Part shown: one piece after another, positions 36,696 to 45,965 of the stretch
Numbering within the stretch: the stretch's first letter is position 1
Layout of the letters: every line of letters begins with the position of its first letter
NCBI GenBank assembly: GCA_033763975.1
Contig: JANRJM010000007.1
Coordinates: 30,817-94,816, forward strand
Origin: Planctomycetota bacterium
Lineage (GTDB): Bacteria > Planctomycetota > Phycisphaerae > Phycisphaerales > UBA1924
Direction of reading: 5' to 3'
DNA length: 64,000 nucleotides
Program-made: the position numbers and the translations under genes
Notes under the pieces: generated by a model
The model's database searches: none
Seen by the model: only the letters and a program-made list of their open reading frames with translations
Told to the model about the DNA's origin: nothing

Positions 36696-37714
36696 ACGGA
36701 CTCACGCCCGCCATCGACTCACGGACGACACCTATGGCCCGATCCTCCAAAGCCCCCGCCGACGTCACCCGCTTCGCCTGGCGCGATTTCCTGTCCCACG
36801 TCACCGGCGCGTGCGTGCTGCTCATCTGCCTCGCGCTGCTCTGCGGCGTGCTCCTGGGAATCCGCCCGCTCGAGGCCCGCGCCGCGTCGCTCACCCGCTC
36901 GCCCCGCCCCACGATCACCATCCACTGGCCGCCGCTGCCCGGCGGGGCGGGCACCTGGCTCCCGCGCGACGAGCAGGAACGCCTCGCGCAGCTCGCGTCC
37001 GACGCCGCCGGCGCCGACGAAAACCCGTACGCCCCCGACACGCTCGAACGCATCAGCCGCGCGCTCGCCTCCACCGGCTGGTTCGAGGGCTATCCCTCCG
37101 TGCGCCGGGGCTCGCCCGGCTCGATCGGCGTGCGGGGCTCGTGGCGCATCCCCGCGGCGGTCGTCCGTTCGCAGGGCACCGACTTCCTGCTCTCGTGGGA
37201 CGCCATGCCCCTGCCCCCCGCGTACGACGCCGGCGCGTCCACCCTCCCGGTCATCCACTCGCCCGCAAAGGGCCCGCCCCGCGCGCCCTCGGGCGAACGC
37301 ATCTTCACCTCGCCCTGGCAAGGGTCCGACGTCGGGGCCGCCCTCGAACTGCTCGGCGCGGTCGGGGGCAAGCCCTGGTCCGCGCAGGTCGCGGGCGTCG
37401 ACCTGTCCCGCTACACCACCGAGGAAGTCCTCATGCTCGTCACCCGCTCGGGCAACCGCATCGTCTGGGGCGGGCGCCCCAGCGCCCCGCGCTCGGGCGA
37501 GGTCAGCACCCGCCAGAAACTCGTTCACCTCGCCCAGCTCCATCACGACTTCAAGCAGATCGACGCCGGGTACCCGCTCATCTACATCAACACAGGGCGC
37601 CTCCAGTTCGACACCTCCGCCACCGCGGCCGCCGAATCCGCCGTGAACCCCGCGCCCGTCTCGGCCGTCCCCGCCGTGCCGCCCGCGCCCCGCAGCGTCG
37701 TGCCCCCGCGCTAG
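36692..37714 (+). CDS. FtsQ-like cell-division membrane protein
   Basis: 340 aa from GTG 36692, which overlaps the ddl stop; ATG 36734 (MARSSKAP) is the alternative. One TM helix (ACVLLICLALLCGVLLGI), then a periplasmic part with YAPDTLERISRALASTGWFE like a POTRA strand-helix unit, and TRQKLVHLAQLHHDFKQIDA before the final strands (YPLIYINTGRLQF). Position after ddl is exactly where ftsQ occurs in cell-wall clusters. Similarity to FtsQ is weak at sequence level, so the name rests mostly on layout and context. Confidence 0.7.
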   Translation: MNGLTPAIDSRTTPMARSSKAPADVTRFAWRDFLSHVTGACVLLICLALLCGVLLGIRPLEARAASLTRSPRPTITIHWPPLPGGAGTWLPRDEQERLAQLASDAAGADENPYAPDTLERISRALASTGWFEGYPSVRRGSPGSIGVRGSWRIPAAVVRSQGTDFLLSWDAMPLPPAYDAGASTLPVIHSPAKGPPRAPSGERIFTSPWQGSDVGAALELLGAVGGKPWSAQVAGVDLSRYTTEEVLMLVTRSGNRIVWGGRPSAPRSGEVSTRQKLVHLAQLHHDFKQIDAGYPLIYINTGRLQFDTSATAAAESAVNPAPVSAVPAVPPAPRSVVPPR

Positions 37715-37735
37715 ACCGGGCGATATCCTCGCCCC

Positions 37736-38524
37736 ATGACCGCCCAACCACTGCACGCCCGCCGCGCCGTCATCACCGGCGCATCCGCCGGAATCGGCGA
37801 GTCCGTCGCCCGCGCCTGCGCCGCCGCCGGCGCCGCGTGCGTGCTCAACGCCCGGCGCGCCCCGCGCCTGGAAGCACTGGCGCGCGAGCTCGCCCCCGCG
37901 CCGTGCCGCACCGCCCCGGGCGACTGCGCCGACGACGCGGTGATCGCCGCAATGCTCGACGCCGCCCGTGACGTCGCGCTCCCACCGCGCGAGGCCGACC
38001 TCGTCATCGTCAACGCCGGGCGGGGGCTCAACGGGTCGGTCGTCACCAGCGACCCCGCGCAGTGGGAGGAACTGCTCCGCACCAACATCCTCGGCGCGGG
38101 CCGCCTCATCCGCGCCGCCGCCCAGCGCATGCTGCGCGAGATCGGCGAGCGCAGCGGCCCGGGCGTCCTCGACCGCCCCCGCGACATCGTCGTCATCGGC
38201 TCGGTCGTCGGGCGGCACGTCTCGCCCTTCTCCTCGATGTACGGCGGCACGAAGTTCGCCGTCCACGCCATGGCCGAGGGCGTCCGGCGTGAAGTTGCCG
38301 CCAAGGGCATCCGCGTCACGCTCATCGAGCCCGGCTTCGTCGTGTCGGAGTTCCAGGGCGTCGCCGGCTACGACCCCGCGTGGGTGCAGGGCGTCTTTGA
38401 CAAGATCGGTCCGCCGCTGACCCCCGACGACGTCGCCCGGGCCGTGCTCTTCGCCGCCAGCCAGCCTCCGGGCGTGCACGTCTCTGACATTCTCATCCGC
38501 CCGACGCGCCAGGACTATCCGTGA
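37736..38524 (+). CDS. Short-chain dehydrogenase/reductase
   Basis: 262 aa classical SDR: cofactor motif TGASAGIG, NAGRG, active-site Ser in GSVVG and YGGTKFA (Tyr-x-x-x-Lys). LIEPGFVVSEF follows the catalytic region. NAD(P)-dependent oxidoreductase, probably of the YdfG-type serine/alcohol group, but the substrate is not known. It follows the ftsQ-like gene by 21 bp and may be co-transcribed without being functionally linked. Confidence 0.93.
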   Translation: MTAQPLHARRAVITGASAGIGESVARACAAAGAACVLNARRAPRLEALARELAPAPCRTAPGDCADDAVIAAMLDAARDVALPPREADLVIVNAGRGLNGSVVTSDPAQWEELLRTNILGAGRLIRAAAQRMLREIGERSGPGVLDRPRDIVVIGSVVGRHVSPFSSMYGGTKFAVHAMAEGVRREVAAKGIRVTLIEPGFVVSEFQGVAGYDPAWVQGVFDKIGPPLTPDDVARAVLFAASQPPGVHVSDILIRPTRQDYP

Positions 38525-38759
38525 TTGAGCGTGCATGACACAGGCGTCTCGCCGGTGCGTCGTTCATCACTTCAAGTCCACGCACAACCCCGCGGCGCCG
38601 CGCCCCGACTTCTCCACAACAGCACCCACATCCGCGTGATTCCCCGCCCGCCGCGCCGCACCCCGCACATGCCGCTTGCCGCCCCGGTAGCGTCCGCATG
38701 TCGCCGGGCAGAGTCGCCCGGCACAGCCCGTCCGCCGCGTCTCGAAGGGGGAACTCGAT

Positions 38760-39515
38760 ATGCGCTCACGTCCGACCGCCGCTCGTGCTTCTCGTCCGCG
38801 TTTCACGCTCCTGGCCTGCGTGCTCGCCGCCCTCGCCGCGCCCGCGGCGTATGCCCAGTCGGGCGTATCGCAGGTCGTGCTTGAGGACGCGACCGCGGCC
38901 CCAACCACGCCCACGTGCGAGGCACCCGCCACCTACGCCCTCGCCTCGACCGCGCCGAGTGTCTGGACGCTGTCCGAGTTCGTGCCCGGAGGGGGCACGG
39001 CCGCGGTCGGCACTTTCATCGGCATCGACTCCGAGGTCGTCGTCAACAACCTCATCACCGACCACGAAGGGGTGTTGATCGATTGCACCTGGAGCCTCGC
39101 CGTGGGCGTGGCGGCGTACGACGGCCAGACCCCTTTCGACGCCGGCATGCTCATCGCGGACGTCGTCATCTACGACCCCGAGGGCACGGTCTGCGAGACC
39201 TTCGGCACCGTGCTCCCGCCCGGCGGGGTCGAGGCCGCCATCGAGGCGATCCGCAGCGCCGCCGGGGTCGTGGTCGAGGAACAGCAGGGCGACGAGCAGG
39301 CCGTCGGCTCGATGTGCAGCTGCCCGGCGTGTCCGCTGGGGGGGCGGTTCTGGGTGCCGTTCACGGTGATCGGCGTCGGCACCGTTCCGGGCGGGCAGTC
39401 CTGCTGCGCCGCGGCCTGCGCCGCCGCCTGCACCTACCTCCACAACGGGATGTCAAAGCACGAGGCCTGGCTCTTGGGTCAGGGCACCTGGGTCGCGTGT
39501 ATGCTTTGTCAGTGA
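38760..39515 (+). CDS. Secreted Cys-rich protein of unknown function
   Basis: 251 aa. Signal peptide (FTLLACVLAALAAPAAYAQS, cleavage after AYA). The mature part contains a beta-rich region, then in the last 70 residues about ten Cys: MCSCPACPLGGRF, SCCAAACAAACTYLHNG and a terminal CMLCQ. Such density suggests disulfides or metal binding outside the cytoplasm. No family recognised. A GGGGGA stretch lies upstream of ATG 38760. Confidence 0.75.
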   Translation: MRSRPTAARASRPRFTLLACVLAALAAPAAYAQSGVSQVVLEDATAAPTTPTCEAPATYALASTAPSVWTLSEFVPGGGTAAVGTFIGIDSEVVVNNLITDHEGVLIDCTWSLAVGVAAYDGQTPFDAGMLIADVVIYDPEGTVCETFGTVLPPGGVEAAIEAIRSAAGVVVEEQQGDEQAVGSMCSCPACPLGGRFWVPFTVIGVGTVPGGQSCCAAACAAACTYLHNGMSKHEAWLLGQGTWVACMLCQ

Positions 39516-39558
39516 GGGTGCGGGACGCCCTCCGGGGCGTTCGGCGAAAGGTGTGGCC

Positions 39559-39975
39559 ATGAAGCAACCCCCCGCCCTATGGATCTCGCTCGCGGTCGCC
39601 GCCTTGCTCGCGCTCCTGGCGGGTGTCGGCCTCGTCGTGTTCATGGCGATCTCGGGGATGATCCTCCGGACCGAGGTCCGCGACGACTCGCTCGTCGTCA
39701 TCAACAAGGGCGGGCTCATCCGTCAGGCGCACATCACCGTCACGATCGACAAAGTCGCGTACGAGCTCCCCGCGCGAGACCTGCCCCGCGGCGAGACACG
39801 CATCCCATGGAGCGATATCGCCCCCGGCGCACGCGCCAGCCAGTTCGCGGGCTCATCGATCACAGCCAAGCGCCTCGGCGCCCCGCTCACGTGGTACACC
39901 GCCGGAAGCACCGGGCTCGCGGAGCGACCGCCCGGCCAGCCCGGCCCGGCGACCCGCGCGCCCGAGTCGCAATAG
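39559..39975 (+). CDS. Single-pass membrane protein of unknown function
   Basis: 138 aa. One N-terminal TM helix (LWISLAVAALLALLAGVGLV), then a small beta-rich domain (EVRDDSLVVINKGGLIRQAH; ITVTIDKVAYELPARDL) and a Pro/Gly tail. ATG 39559 follows GAAAGG. It is 43 bp after the Cys-rich secreted protein and may share its transcript. A strong convergent terminator follows. Confidence 0.7.
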   Translation: MKQPPALWISLAVAALLALLAGVGLVVFMAISGMILRTEVRDDSLVVINKGGLIRQAHITVTIDKVAYELPARDLPRGETRIPWSDIAPGARASQFAGSSITAKRLGAPLTWYTAGSTGLAERPPGQPGPATRAPESQ

Positions 39976-39992
39976 CCGGCCCCGGGACGTCA

Positions 39993-40022
39993 CGCGGCCT
40001 GCCCCGGTCGGGGCAGGCCGCG
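39993..40022. terminator. Convergent hairpin terminator
   Basis: CGCGGCCTGCCCC (39993-40005), loop GGTC, GGGGCAGGCCGCG (40010-40022): a 13-bp perfect stem between convergent genes ending at 39975 (+) and 40034 (-). No long T-run, so it may rely on stem strength or act in both directions. Confidence 0.7.
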
Positions 40023-40033
40023 CCCGTCGCACG

Positions 40034-40402
40034 TCAGATCGAGCTTTCGATCTGCTTCTTCATGGTCTCGAGCCGCACGCTCGTTTCCATCGCCGTCTTG
40101 ATGTTCGACGTGTAGAGCATCTTGAGGTCGGCGTACTTCTTCTTGTCCGCGGGCGAGACGAACACCGCGGCGTTCTTGTTCATGTCCGCCAGACCCTTGT
40201 TCAGCGCCGCCAGATCTTCCTTGATCGACGCGATGCTCGTCGTCAGCGAGTTCTTGCCGTTGCCCAGCAGGCTCAGGTACTTGCGGTACGCGGCGTAGTC
40301 CTCTTCGATCGAGTCCAGCGACTCGAGGTGCGGCTTCACGTTGACCTTGTTCGCGTTGAACGCCTTCTCCGCCGCTGCCAGCAGGTCCGTAGAGGTTGGC
40401 AT
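40034..40402 (-). CDS. Small helical protein of unknown function
   Basis: 122 aa, almost entirely helical and Lys-rich: DLLAAAEKAFNANKVNVKPH, NSLTTSIASIKEDLAALNKG, KKYADLKMLYTSNIKTAMET. No signal peptide, TM segment or Cys. It lies 79 bp downstream of glutamate dehydrogenase on the same strand and may be in its transcript. No homologue recognised. Confidence 0.7.
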   Translation of the reverse strand: MPTSTDLLAAAEKAFNANKVNVKPHLESLDSIEEDYAAYRKYLSLLGNGKNSLTTSIASIKEDLAALNKGLADMNKNAAVFVSPADKKKYADLKMLYTSNIKTAMETSVRLETMKKQIESSI

Positions 40403-40481
40403 CTCTCTGCTCCGTAATCAGTGCGCCCATTGTGTACTGACCGGCACGGCCCGCCCGCGCCGGCATTCTCGAATCAGCGCT

Positions 40482-41876
40482 TCAGGGGAACAGCCCGCGG
40501 ATCTCGTACGCCGCCCGCAGACGCTCCAGCGCCGCCGCGTACGCCGCCGTCCGCAGCCCGCACTTGTACTTCTTGCGCGCCTCGCGCGTCTTCGACGCCG
40601 CCTTGATCATGTGCTTGTTGAGCATCGAGTCGACGTGCTCGAGGTCCCACGCCTGGCAGGTCTTGTTCTGGACCCACTCGAAGTACGACACCGTGACGCC
40701 GCCCGCGTTGCACAGGATCGCCGGCAGCACCTCGATGCCCCGCTGCTCCAGCACGCGCTCGCCCGCCGGCGTGGTGGGGGCGTTCGCGCCCTCCGCCACC
40801 ACCTTGCAGTTCAGCAGCTTCGCCTCGGGCTCCTGGATCATCTGCTCCAGCGCCGCCGGCACGAACACGTCGACCTTCGTCGAGTAGAACTCTTCCTTGT
40901 CGATCGCCTCCGCGTTGCGGAACCCGGCCACCCCGCCCACCTTCTGGCAGTGCGTCGCCAGCGCGTGCGCGTCCAGCCCGCTCTCGTTCAGGATCGCCCC
41001 CGTGTGGTCCATCACCGCGACGATCTTCGCGCCCCGGTCGGCCATGATCTTGCCCGTCCACGAGCCCACGTTGCCGTAGCCCAGGATGCTGACCTTGCAC
41101 CCCTTGATGTCGATCCCGATCTCGGGCAGCATCTCGGCCAGCGTGTCGACCACGCCCTGCCCCGTCGCCTTCTCGCGCCCCAGGCTCCCGCCGAACTCCA
41201 CCGGCTTGCCCGTAATGACCGCCTCCGGCTGACGCCCGCCCACCTCGCTCAGGAACGCGTACGTGTCCGCGATCCACGCCATGTGCTGCGAGTTGCTCCC
41301 CACGTCCGGCGCGGGGATGTCGTAGTCGGGCCCGATCTGGTGCGAGATCGCCGCCGTGAACCGACGCACGATCCGCTCCATCTCCCCCTTGCTCTGCTTG
41401 TACGGATCGACCTTGATGCCGCCCTTGCCACCGCCGAACGGCACGCCCACCAGCGAGCACTTCATCGTCATCAGGAACGCCAGGCTCTTCACGTCGTCCA
41501 GGTGCACGTCGTGGTGAAACCGCAGCCCGCCCTTGTACGGCCCGAGCGCGTTGTTGTGCTGCACCCGGTACCCCTTGAACAGCCGGTACTCCCCGTCGTC
41601 CATCCGCACCGGGAAGTGCACCATGATCTCGTTCTTCGGCTGCGACAGGATGATCTTCAACTGGTGCGGCAGGTTCATCATGTCCGCCGCCTGCAGCATG
41701 CTCCCCACCGTCTGCCGGTACAGGTTGTTCGCGTCGGTCGGCAGCGACAGCTCGTCGAAGATCGGGTGCGAGTACGTGTCCGGCGCCTTCGCCCCGCCCG
41801 CTCCCTTCGCCGGCGACTTCGCCGCGCTCTTCGTCACAGTCTTCGGGCTCTTCTTCGACGCGGTCGCGCTGCTCAT
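40482..41876 (-). CDS. gdhA: Glutamate dehydrogenase
   Basis: 464 aa. A Lys/Ala-rich leader of about 35 residues precedes the catalytic core: GYRVQHNNALGPYKGGLRFH, VPFGGGKGGIKVDP (catalytic Lys loop) and DIPAPDVGSNSQHMAW. The Rossmann domain has SILGYGNVGSWTGK and CKVVAEGANAPTTP. Catalyses reversible glutamate/2-oxoglutarate conversion with NAD(P); the close GYGNVG suggests NAD use but is not decisive. ATG 41876 was chosen; a longer open frame reaches 42071 without homology. Confidence 0.93.
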   Translation of the reverse strand: MSSATASKKSPKTVTKSAAKSPAKGAGGAKAPDTYSHPIFDELSLPTDANNLYRQTVGSMLQAADMMNLPHQLKIILSQPKNEIMVHFPVRMDDGEYRLFKGYRVQHNNALGPYKGGLRFHHDVHLDDVKSLAFLMTMKCSLVGVPFGGGKGGIKVDPYKQSKGEMERIVRRFTAAISHQIGPDYDIPAPDVGSNSQHMAWIADTYAFLSEVGGRQPEAVITGKPVEFGGSLGREKATGQGVVDTLAEMLPEIGIDIKGCKVSILGYGNVGSWTGKIMADRGAKIVAVMDHTGAILNESGLDAHALATHCQKVGGVAGFRNAEAIDKEEFYSTKVDVFVPAALEQMIQEPEAKLLNCKVVAEGANAPTTPAGERVLEQRGIEVLPAILCNAGGVTVSYFEWVQNKTCQAWDLEHVDSMLNKHMIKAASKTREARKKYKCGLRTAAYAAALERLRAAYEIRGLFP

Positions 41877-42072
41877 AAATGGATGGTCCCGGCTGTGGTC
41901 GGCGGCGTTGCGCCGCCGACGCGCCCTCTCCGCCCGCCCGCGAGCGCACACTCGCCCGACGAGCCGAACGGGCTCCATCGTACCCGCGCCCTCCACGCGT
42001 CGATGCCCGCCGCCCGACCGCGCGCGCGTTTTCCCCGACGCCCCTTCAGCCACCACTCCCCAACCCCTCAAT

Positions 42073-42117
42073 CCCCAGTCCCCAGTCCCCAGTCCCCAGT
42101 CCCTAGTGCCTAGTGCC
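42073..42117. repeat. 7-bp tandem array (CCCCAGT then GCCTAGT)
   Basis: Four copies of CCCCAGT are followed by variants CCCTAGT and GCCTAGT. It sits between divergent gdhA and the receiver-like gene, starting about 196 bp from the former and ending 20 bp before the latter. The same word family returns at 52124, 59699 and 60731. Confidence 0.9.
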
Positions 42118-42137
42118 TTCTTCCTCTATCCTCCCCC

Positions 42138-42572
42138 GTGATCCTCTACCTCGCCGCCGACCTCATCTGGGCCACCCGCATCAAGGGCGTGGCCGACGCG
42201 CTGGGCCTACCCGCCCGCCCGGTCCGCACCCTCGACATGCTCGAGGCCCGCCTCGCCGACTCGCGCGTCTCGGCCATCCTCCTCGACCTCGAGAAGCCCG
42301 ACGAGGCCCTCGCCATGATCGAACGCCTCCGCCGCCCGCCCGCGCCAGGCCCGTCCACCGCCGCACCTCCGGCTCCGGAAGCCACGGCTCCCGCCCCGGC
42401 GGCGCCCGCAACGCCCGATCCCCGGCGCGTCCGCATCCTCGCCTGGGCCCCTCACGTCGAGCGCGACCTCATGCAGCGCGCCCGCGACGCCGGCGCCGAC
42501 GACGTCCTCACCCGCGGCTCGTTCGACCGCAACCTCGAAGACATCCTCCTCCGCCTCGCCTCGCGCACCTAG
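42138..42572 (+). CDS. Receiver-like (CheY-fold) stand-alone protein
   Basis: 144 aa from GTG 42138. Begins ILYLAADLIWATRIKGVADA, with AILLDLEKPDEALAMIERLR carrying a possible phospho-acceptor Asp, and ends with ARDAGADDVLTRGSFDRNLE, as in receiver domains. A Pro/Ala-rich insertion (about 30 residues) splits the fold in the middle. No output domain. It may be a pseudo-receiver. The 7-bp array occupies its upstream region, with no clear ribosome-binding site. Confidence 0.65.
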   Translation: MILYLAADLIWATRIKGVADALGLPARPVRTLDMLEARLADSRVSAILLDLEKPDEALAMIERLRRPPAPGPSTAAPPAPEATAPAPAAPATPDPRRVRILAWAPHVERDLMQRARDAGADDVLTRGSFDRNLEDILLRLASRT

Positions 42573-42669
42573 GCGCTTCCGGCGGCGATGACTTCGACCT
42601 GCCGCGGCATTTTCTCTGGTGCGGCGAGGCTTTCGTGTCATGCTCTCCGAGTCCTGCCGGAGATCGACG

Positions 42670-43701
42670 ATGCGAACACCCGCCGAATCGTGGTTCTCGG
42701 TCCTCTCGCTGTGCGCGGCCTTTGCCCTGGCCGCTGTGCTCACCCCAGCCCCCGCACTCGCCCAGCCGGGCTGGGTCGATCCGGTGTCGGGCCAACAGTT
42801 CGTCCGCATCACGCACCCGGGCAACGCGGCGTACAGCGGCTTTGACCCCTTCGGCTACACCACCGGGCGCGGCTCGGTCGGGTACGAATACAACATCGCC
42901 CGGATGGAAGTCACCACCGGCCAGTGGCTGGAGTTCTTCAACACGTTCATGACGCGCGCGCAGCCCGTGCCGTGGCTGTGGGAGCCGGGCAACTGGGGCG
43001 CGCAGGTCGACCCGGACTACCAGGGCCCGGGCACGCGCTACCGCCTGCGGAACATCGCCGACGCGGCGGGCATCGGGGCCCACGCCGTGTCGTGGCGGAC
43101 CGCCGCGATGTACTGCAACTGGCTGCATAACAACAAGTCCACCGACCTCGCGGCGATCCAGAACGGCGCATACGACACCTCAACGTTCGTGAACCTCGGC
43201 AACGGCCAGTGGACCGACCAGGTGACGCGGAGCGAGGGCGCACGCTACTGGATCCCGAGCCTCGACGAGTGGCTGAAGGCCGCCCACTGGGATCCCAATA
43301 ATCTAAACAACAACGGCTGGTGGACGTACAGCAACGGGAGCGAGACGCCGCTGACCTACGGCCCGCCGCCCGCGTTCGGGGGCGACGGCACCGGCCAGGC
43401 CAACAGCGGGTTCACGCTGCCCGGCTTCCGGCATTATGACATCCCGCTGGGCAGTTACCCCGACACGCCGTCAGTCTGGGGCCTGCTCGACATCGCAGGC
43501 GGTGGGAGTGAGTGGACGGAGGGGGTGCTGATGACCCAACCACCGTTCGGTAATTACCGGATCAATGAAGGTTCTCGCGCAGGCGGCACTGGCGGAGGGG
43601 ACTCGGTGTACGGGATTGGAGGCGGACAATACCCGTACAGCACGGCAGGCGATTTTAATCTTCGCTTAGCATCCAGTTTGCCGCATCCTGGTACATTATA
43701 G
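42670..43701 (+). CDS. Exported SUMF1/formylglycine-enzyme-fold protein, cut before its PEP-CTERM signal
   Basis: 343 aa. Signal peptide (SLCAAFALAAVLTPAPALAQ). The SUMF1-like core includes YNIARMEVTTGQWLEFFNTF, AVSWRTAAMYCNWLHNNKST, RYWIPSLDEWLKAAHWDP and WGLLDIAGGGSEWTEG. The frame ends LRLASSLPHPGTL and TAG (43699-43701). The next 24 codons in the same frame read VPLIVLVTGRYRRTRR..., a short hydrophobic stretch plus Arg cluster like a PEP-CTERM anchor. So the stop appears to remove the sorting signal. Local GC is lower than in neighbours. Catalytic Cys pair of true formylglycine-generating enzyme not evident. Confidence 0.8.
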   Translation: MRTPAESWFSVLSLCAAFALAAVLTPAPALAQPGWVDPVSGQQFVRITHPGNAAYSGFDPFGYTTGRGSVGYEYNIARMEVTTGQWLEFFNTFMTRAQPVPWLWEPGNWGAQVDPDYQGPGTRYRLRNIADAAGIGAHAVSWRTAAMYCNWLHNNKSTDLAAIQNGAYDTSTFVNLGNGQWTDQVTRSEGARYWIPSLDEWLKAAHWDPNNLNNNGWWTYSNGSETPLTYGPPPAFGGDGTGQANSGFTLPGFRHYDIPLGSYPDTPSVWGLLDIAGGGSEWTEGVLMTQPPFGNYRINEGSRAGGTGGGDSVYGIGGGQYPYSTAGDFNLRLASSLPHPGTL

Positions 43702-44066
43702 GTCCCGTTGATTGTGCTGGTGACCGGACGGTACCGAAGAACGCGTCGATGCGACACAAGAGTTCGGGGTACTTGACGGCGCTCGAGACCGTTGTTGCAG
43801 GCGGTGACTGCCCGTAGCACGACGGGCGGACGCCGGGACCCGCCCTTTGAGCGTCCCCGGGCCCGTCGCGCCTACCATCCCGGCTCCGGGAAGGTGGATC
43901 CCGGGCCGTGTTCCCCGCGTTCGCGGGGGCGGCTATTCAAGGACGACCAACTCGCCCCTCACCGGGCAGGGCCCGCACCGTGCGTGGCCCGGAAGTCGGT
44001 CCCCTCGCTTCCACCGCGGGCGGCCCGCTTCTCGCGGCGTTCCACGCCGCCACTCAAGGACCACAC
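43702..44066. other. Intergenic: PEP-CTERM remnant and rpsA leader
   Basis: Bases 43702-43776 still encode the PEP-CTERM-like tail in the frame of the SUMF1-like gene, ending in TGA. The remaining 290 bp hold no supported gene; CCCGCG-TTCG-CGGGGG near 43916 could form a hairpin in the rpsA leader, a typical place for autoregulation of S1. Confidence 0.5.
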
Positions 44067-45854
44067 ATGATCGACGAGACCCTGATCGCCTCCCTCGGGC
44101 TGGCCGACGACGAAGCCTCCGCGATGCTCCGCGAAGCCATGGGCGCCAAGGCCGCCCAGGGCGACGAGTACATGGATTCACTGGTCGGCACGCAGATGGC
44201 CGACCTGGCTCCCGGCAAGCTCGTGCGTGGCAAGATCATCGGCTTCGCCGGCGACGACGCCGTGGTCGAGGTCGGGCTCAAGAGCGAAGGCCTGATCCCG
44301 CGTGAGGAGTTCGAGGGGGCCGACATCAAGGTCGGCGACATGGTCGACGTCCTGCTCGAAGACCTCGAGGGCGAGAGCGGGCTGATCCAGCTCTCCAAGC
44401 GCCGCGCGGACCGCATGATGGCCTGGCAGCGGATCGTCGACACCAGCAAGGAAGGCGACGTCGTCGAGGGCACCGTCACCAAGAAGATCAAGGGCGGGCT
44501 GCTCGTCGACATCGGGGTGCCGGTCTTCCTGCCGGCGAGCCAGGTCGACATCCGCCGCCCCGGCGAGGTCGGCGACTTCATCGGGCGCAAGGTCCGCGCC
44601 GAGATCCTCAAGATCGATCTCGAACGCAAGAACATCGTCATCTCGCGGCGCAAGCTCATCGAGACCGAGCGCGACCAGGCCAAGAAGCGCCTCATGGACA
44701 CGCTCAAGGAAGGCGACATCGTGGTGGGCGAGGTCAAGAACATCGCCGACTTCGGCGCGTTCGTCGACCTCGGGGGCATCGACGGCCTGCTGCACATCAC
44801 CGACATGTCCTGGAGCCGCATCAACCACCCGAGCGAACTGCTCAAGATGGGCCAGAAGATCGAGGTCAAGGTCCTCAACATCGACCGCGAGAAGGACAAG
44901 ATCGCCCTGGGCCTCAAGCAGAAGGAAGCCAGCCCCTGGGAGGAGATCGAGAAGAAGTACCCCGTCGGCTCGCGCATCCGCGGCGCGGTCGTCAACATCA
45001 TGTCCTACGGCGCCTTCGTCCGCCTCGAGGACGGCATCGAGGGCCTCGTCCACATCTCCGAGATGTCCTGGACCCGGCGCGTCAACCACCCCAGCGAGGT
45101 CGTGCAGCCCGAGCAGGAGGTCGATGTCGTCGTCCTCGAGATCAACAAGGAGAAGCAGGAAATCTCCCTCGGCATGAAGCAGACCGAGGTCAACCCCTGG
45201 GAGCTCGTCGGCGAGAAGTACCCCCCGGGCACCATGATCGAGGGCAAGGTCCGCAACCTCGCCAACTACGGCGCCTTCGTCGAGATCGAGCCGGGCATCG
45301 ACGGCCTGCTCCACATCTCCGACATGTCCTGGACCAAGAAGGTCACCCACCCCAACGAGCTCATCAAGAAGGGCGACGTCGTCCGCTGCGTCGTCCTCGA
45401 GGTCGAGAAGGACAAGCAGCGCATCAGCCTCGGCATCAAGCAGCTCACCGAAGACCCGTGGATCAACGCCATCCCCGAGCACTACAAGCCCGGCATGGTC
45501 GTCCGCGGCAAGGTCACCAAGATCACCAACTTCGGCGTCTTCGTCGAGCTCGAGTCCGACCTCGAAGGCCTCCTCCACATCAGCGAGCTCGCCGACCACA
45601 AGGTCGAGAACCCGCAGGACGTGGTCAAGGCCGGCGATGAGATCGACGTCAAGATCCTCCGCGTCGACCGCCAGGACCGCAAGATCGGCCTCTCCCTCAA
45701 GCGCGCCCAGTGGGGCGACACCACCGGCGGACGCCCCGCCGGCGGGCCCGCCGACGACGATCGCCCCCGCGGGAAGCGCGGCGGCGATTCCCCCACCCGA
45801 GGCGGCATGGACGCCCACGACGCCATGGGCACCGACAAGATCCGGTTCCAGTAA
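44067..45854 (+). CDS. rpsA: 30S ribosomal protein bS1
   Basis: 595 aa with six S1 RNA-binding repeats spaced about 85 residues: KLVRGKIIGFAGDDAVVEVG, VVEGTVTKKIKGGLLVDIG, VVGEVKNIADFGAFVDLGG, IRGAVVNIMSYGAFVRLEDG, IEGKVRNLANYGAFVEIEPG and VRGKVTKITNFGVFVELESD. Each ends near a LLHISDMSW-like box. The C-terminal tail is Gly/Asp/Arg-rich. ATG 44067 follows AAGGA by 6 nt. It helps mRNA bind the 30S subunit. Confidence 0.96.
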   Translation: MIDETLIASLGLADDEASAMLREAMGAKAAQGDEYMDSLVGTQMADLAPGKLVRGKIIGFAGDDAVVEVGLKSEGLIPREEFEGADIKVGDMVDVLLEDLEGESGLIQLSKRRADRMMAWQRIVDTSKEGDVVEGTVTKKIKGGLLVDIGVPVFLPASQVDIRRPGEVGDFIGRKVRAEILKIDLERKNIVISRRKLIETERDQAKKRLMDTLKEGDIVVGEVKNIADFGAFVDLGGIDGLLHITDMSWSRINHPSELLKMGQKIEVKVLNIDREKDKIALGLKQKEASPWEEIEKKYPVGSRIRGAVVNIMSYGAFVRLEDGIEGLVHISEMSWTRRVNHPSEVVQPEQEVDVVVLEINKEKQEISLGMKQTEVNPWELVGEKYPPGTMIEGKVRNLANYGAFVEIEPGIDGLLHISDMSWTKKVTHPNELIKKGDVVRCVVLEVEKDKQRISLGIKQLTEDPWINAIPEHYKPGMVVRGKVTKITNFGVFVELESDLEGLLHISELADHKVENPQDVVKAGDEIDVKILRVDRQDRKIGLSLKRAQWGDTTGGRPAGGPADDDRPRGKRGGDSPTRGGMDAHDAMGTDKIRFQ

Positions 45855-45894
45855 CCGCGATCACCGACCCCGCGCCCCAACGACGCGTAGGCGC

Positions 45895-45922
45895 CCGCCG
45901 TCCGGCTCATGCCGGGCGGCGG
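45895..45922. terminator. Hairpin after rpsA
   Basis: CCGCCGTCCGGC (45895-45906), loop TCAT, GCCGGGCGGCGG (45911-45922): a 12-bp stem with one G-U pair, 41 bp after the rpsA stop. No T-run follows directly. Confidence 0.6.
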
Positions 45923-45965
45923 ACGCTCGTGGTCGTACAGTCTCTCCCGTCCACCTCGTCGCTTT

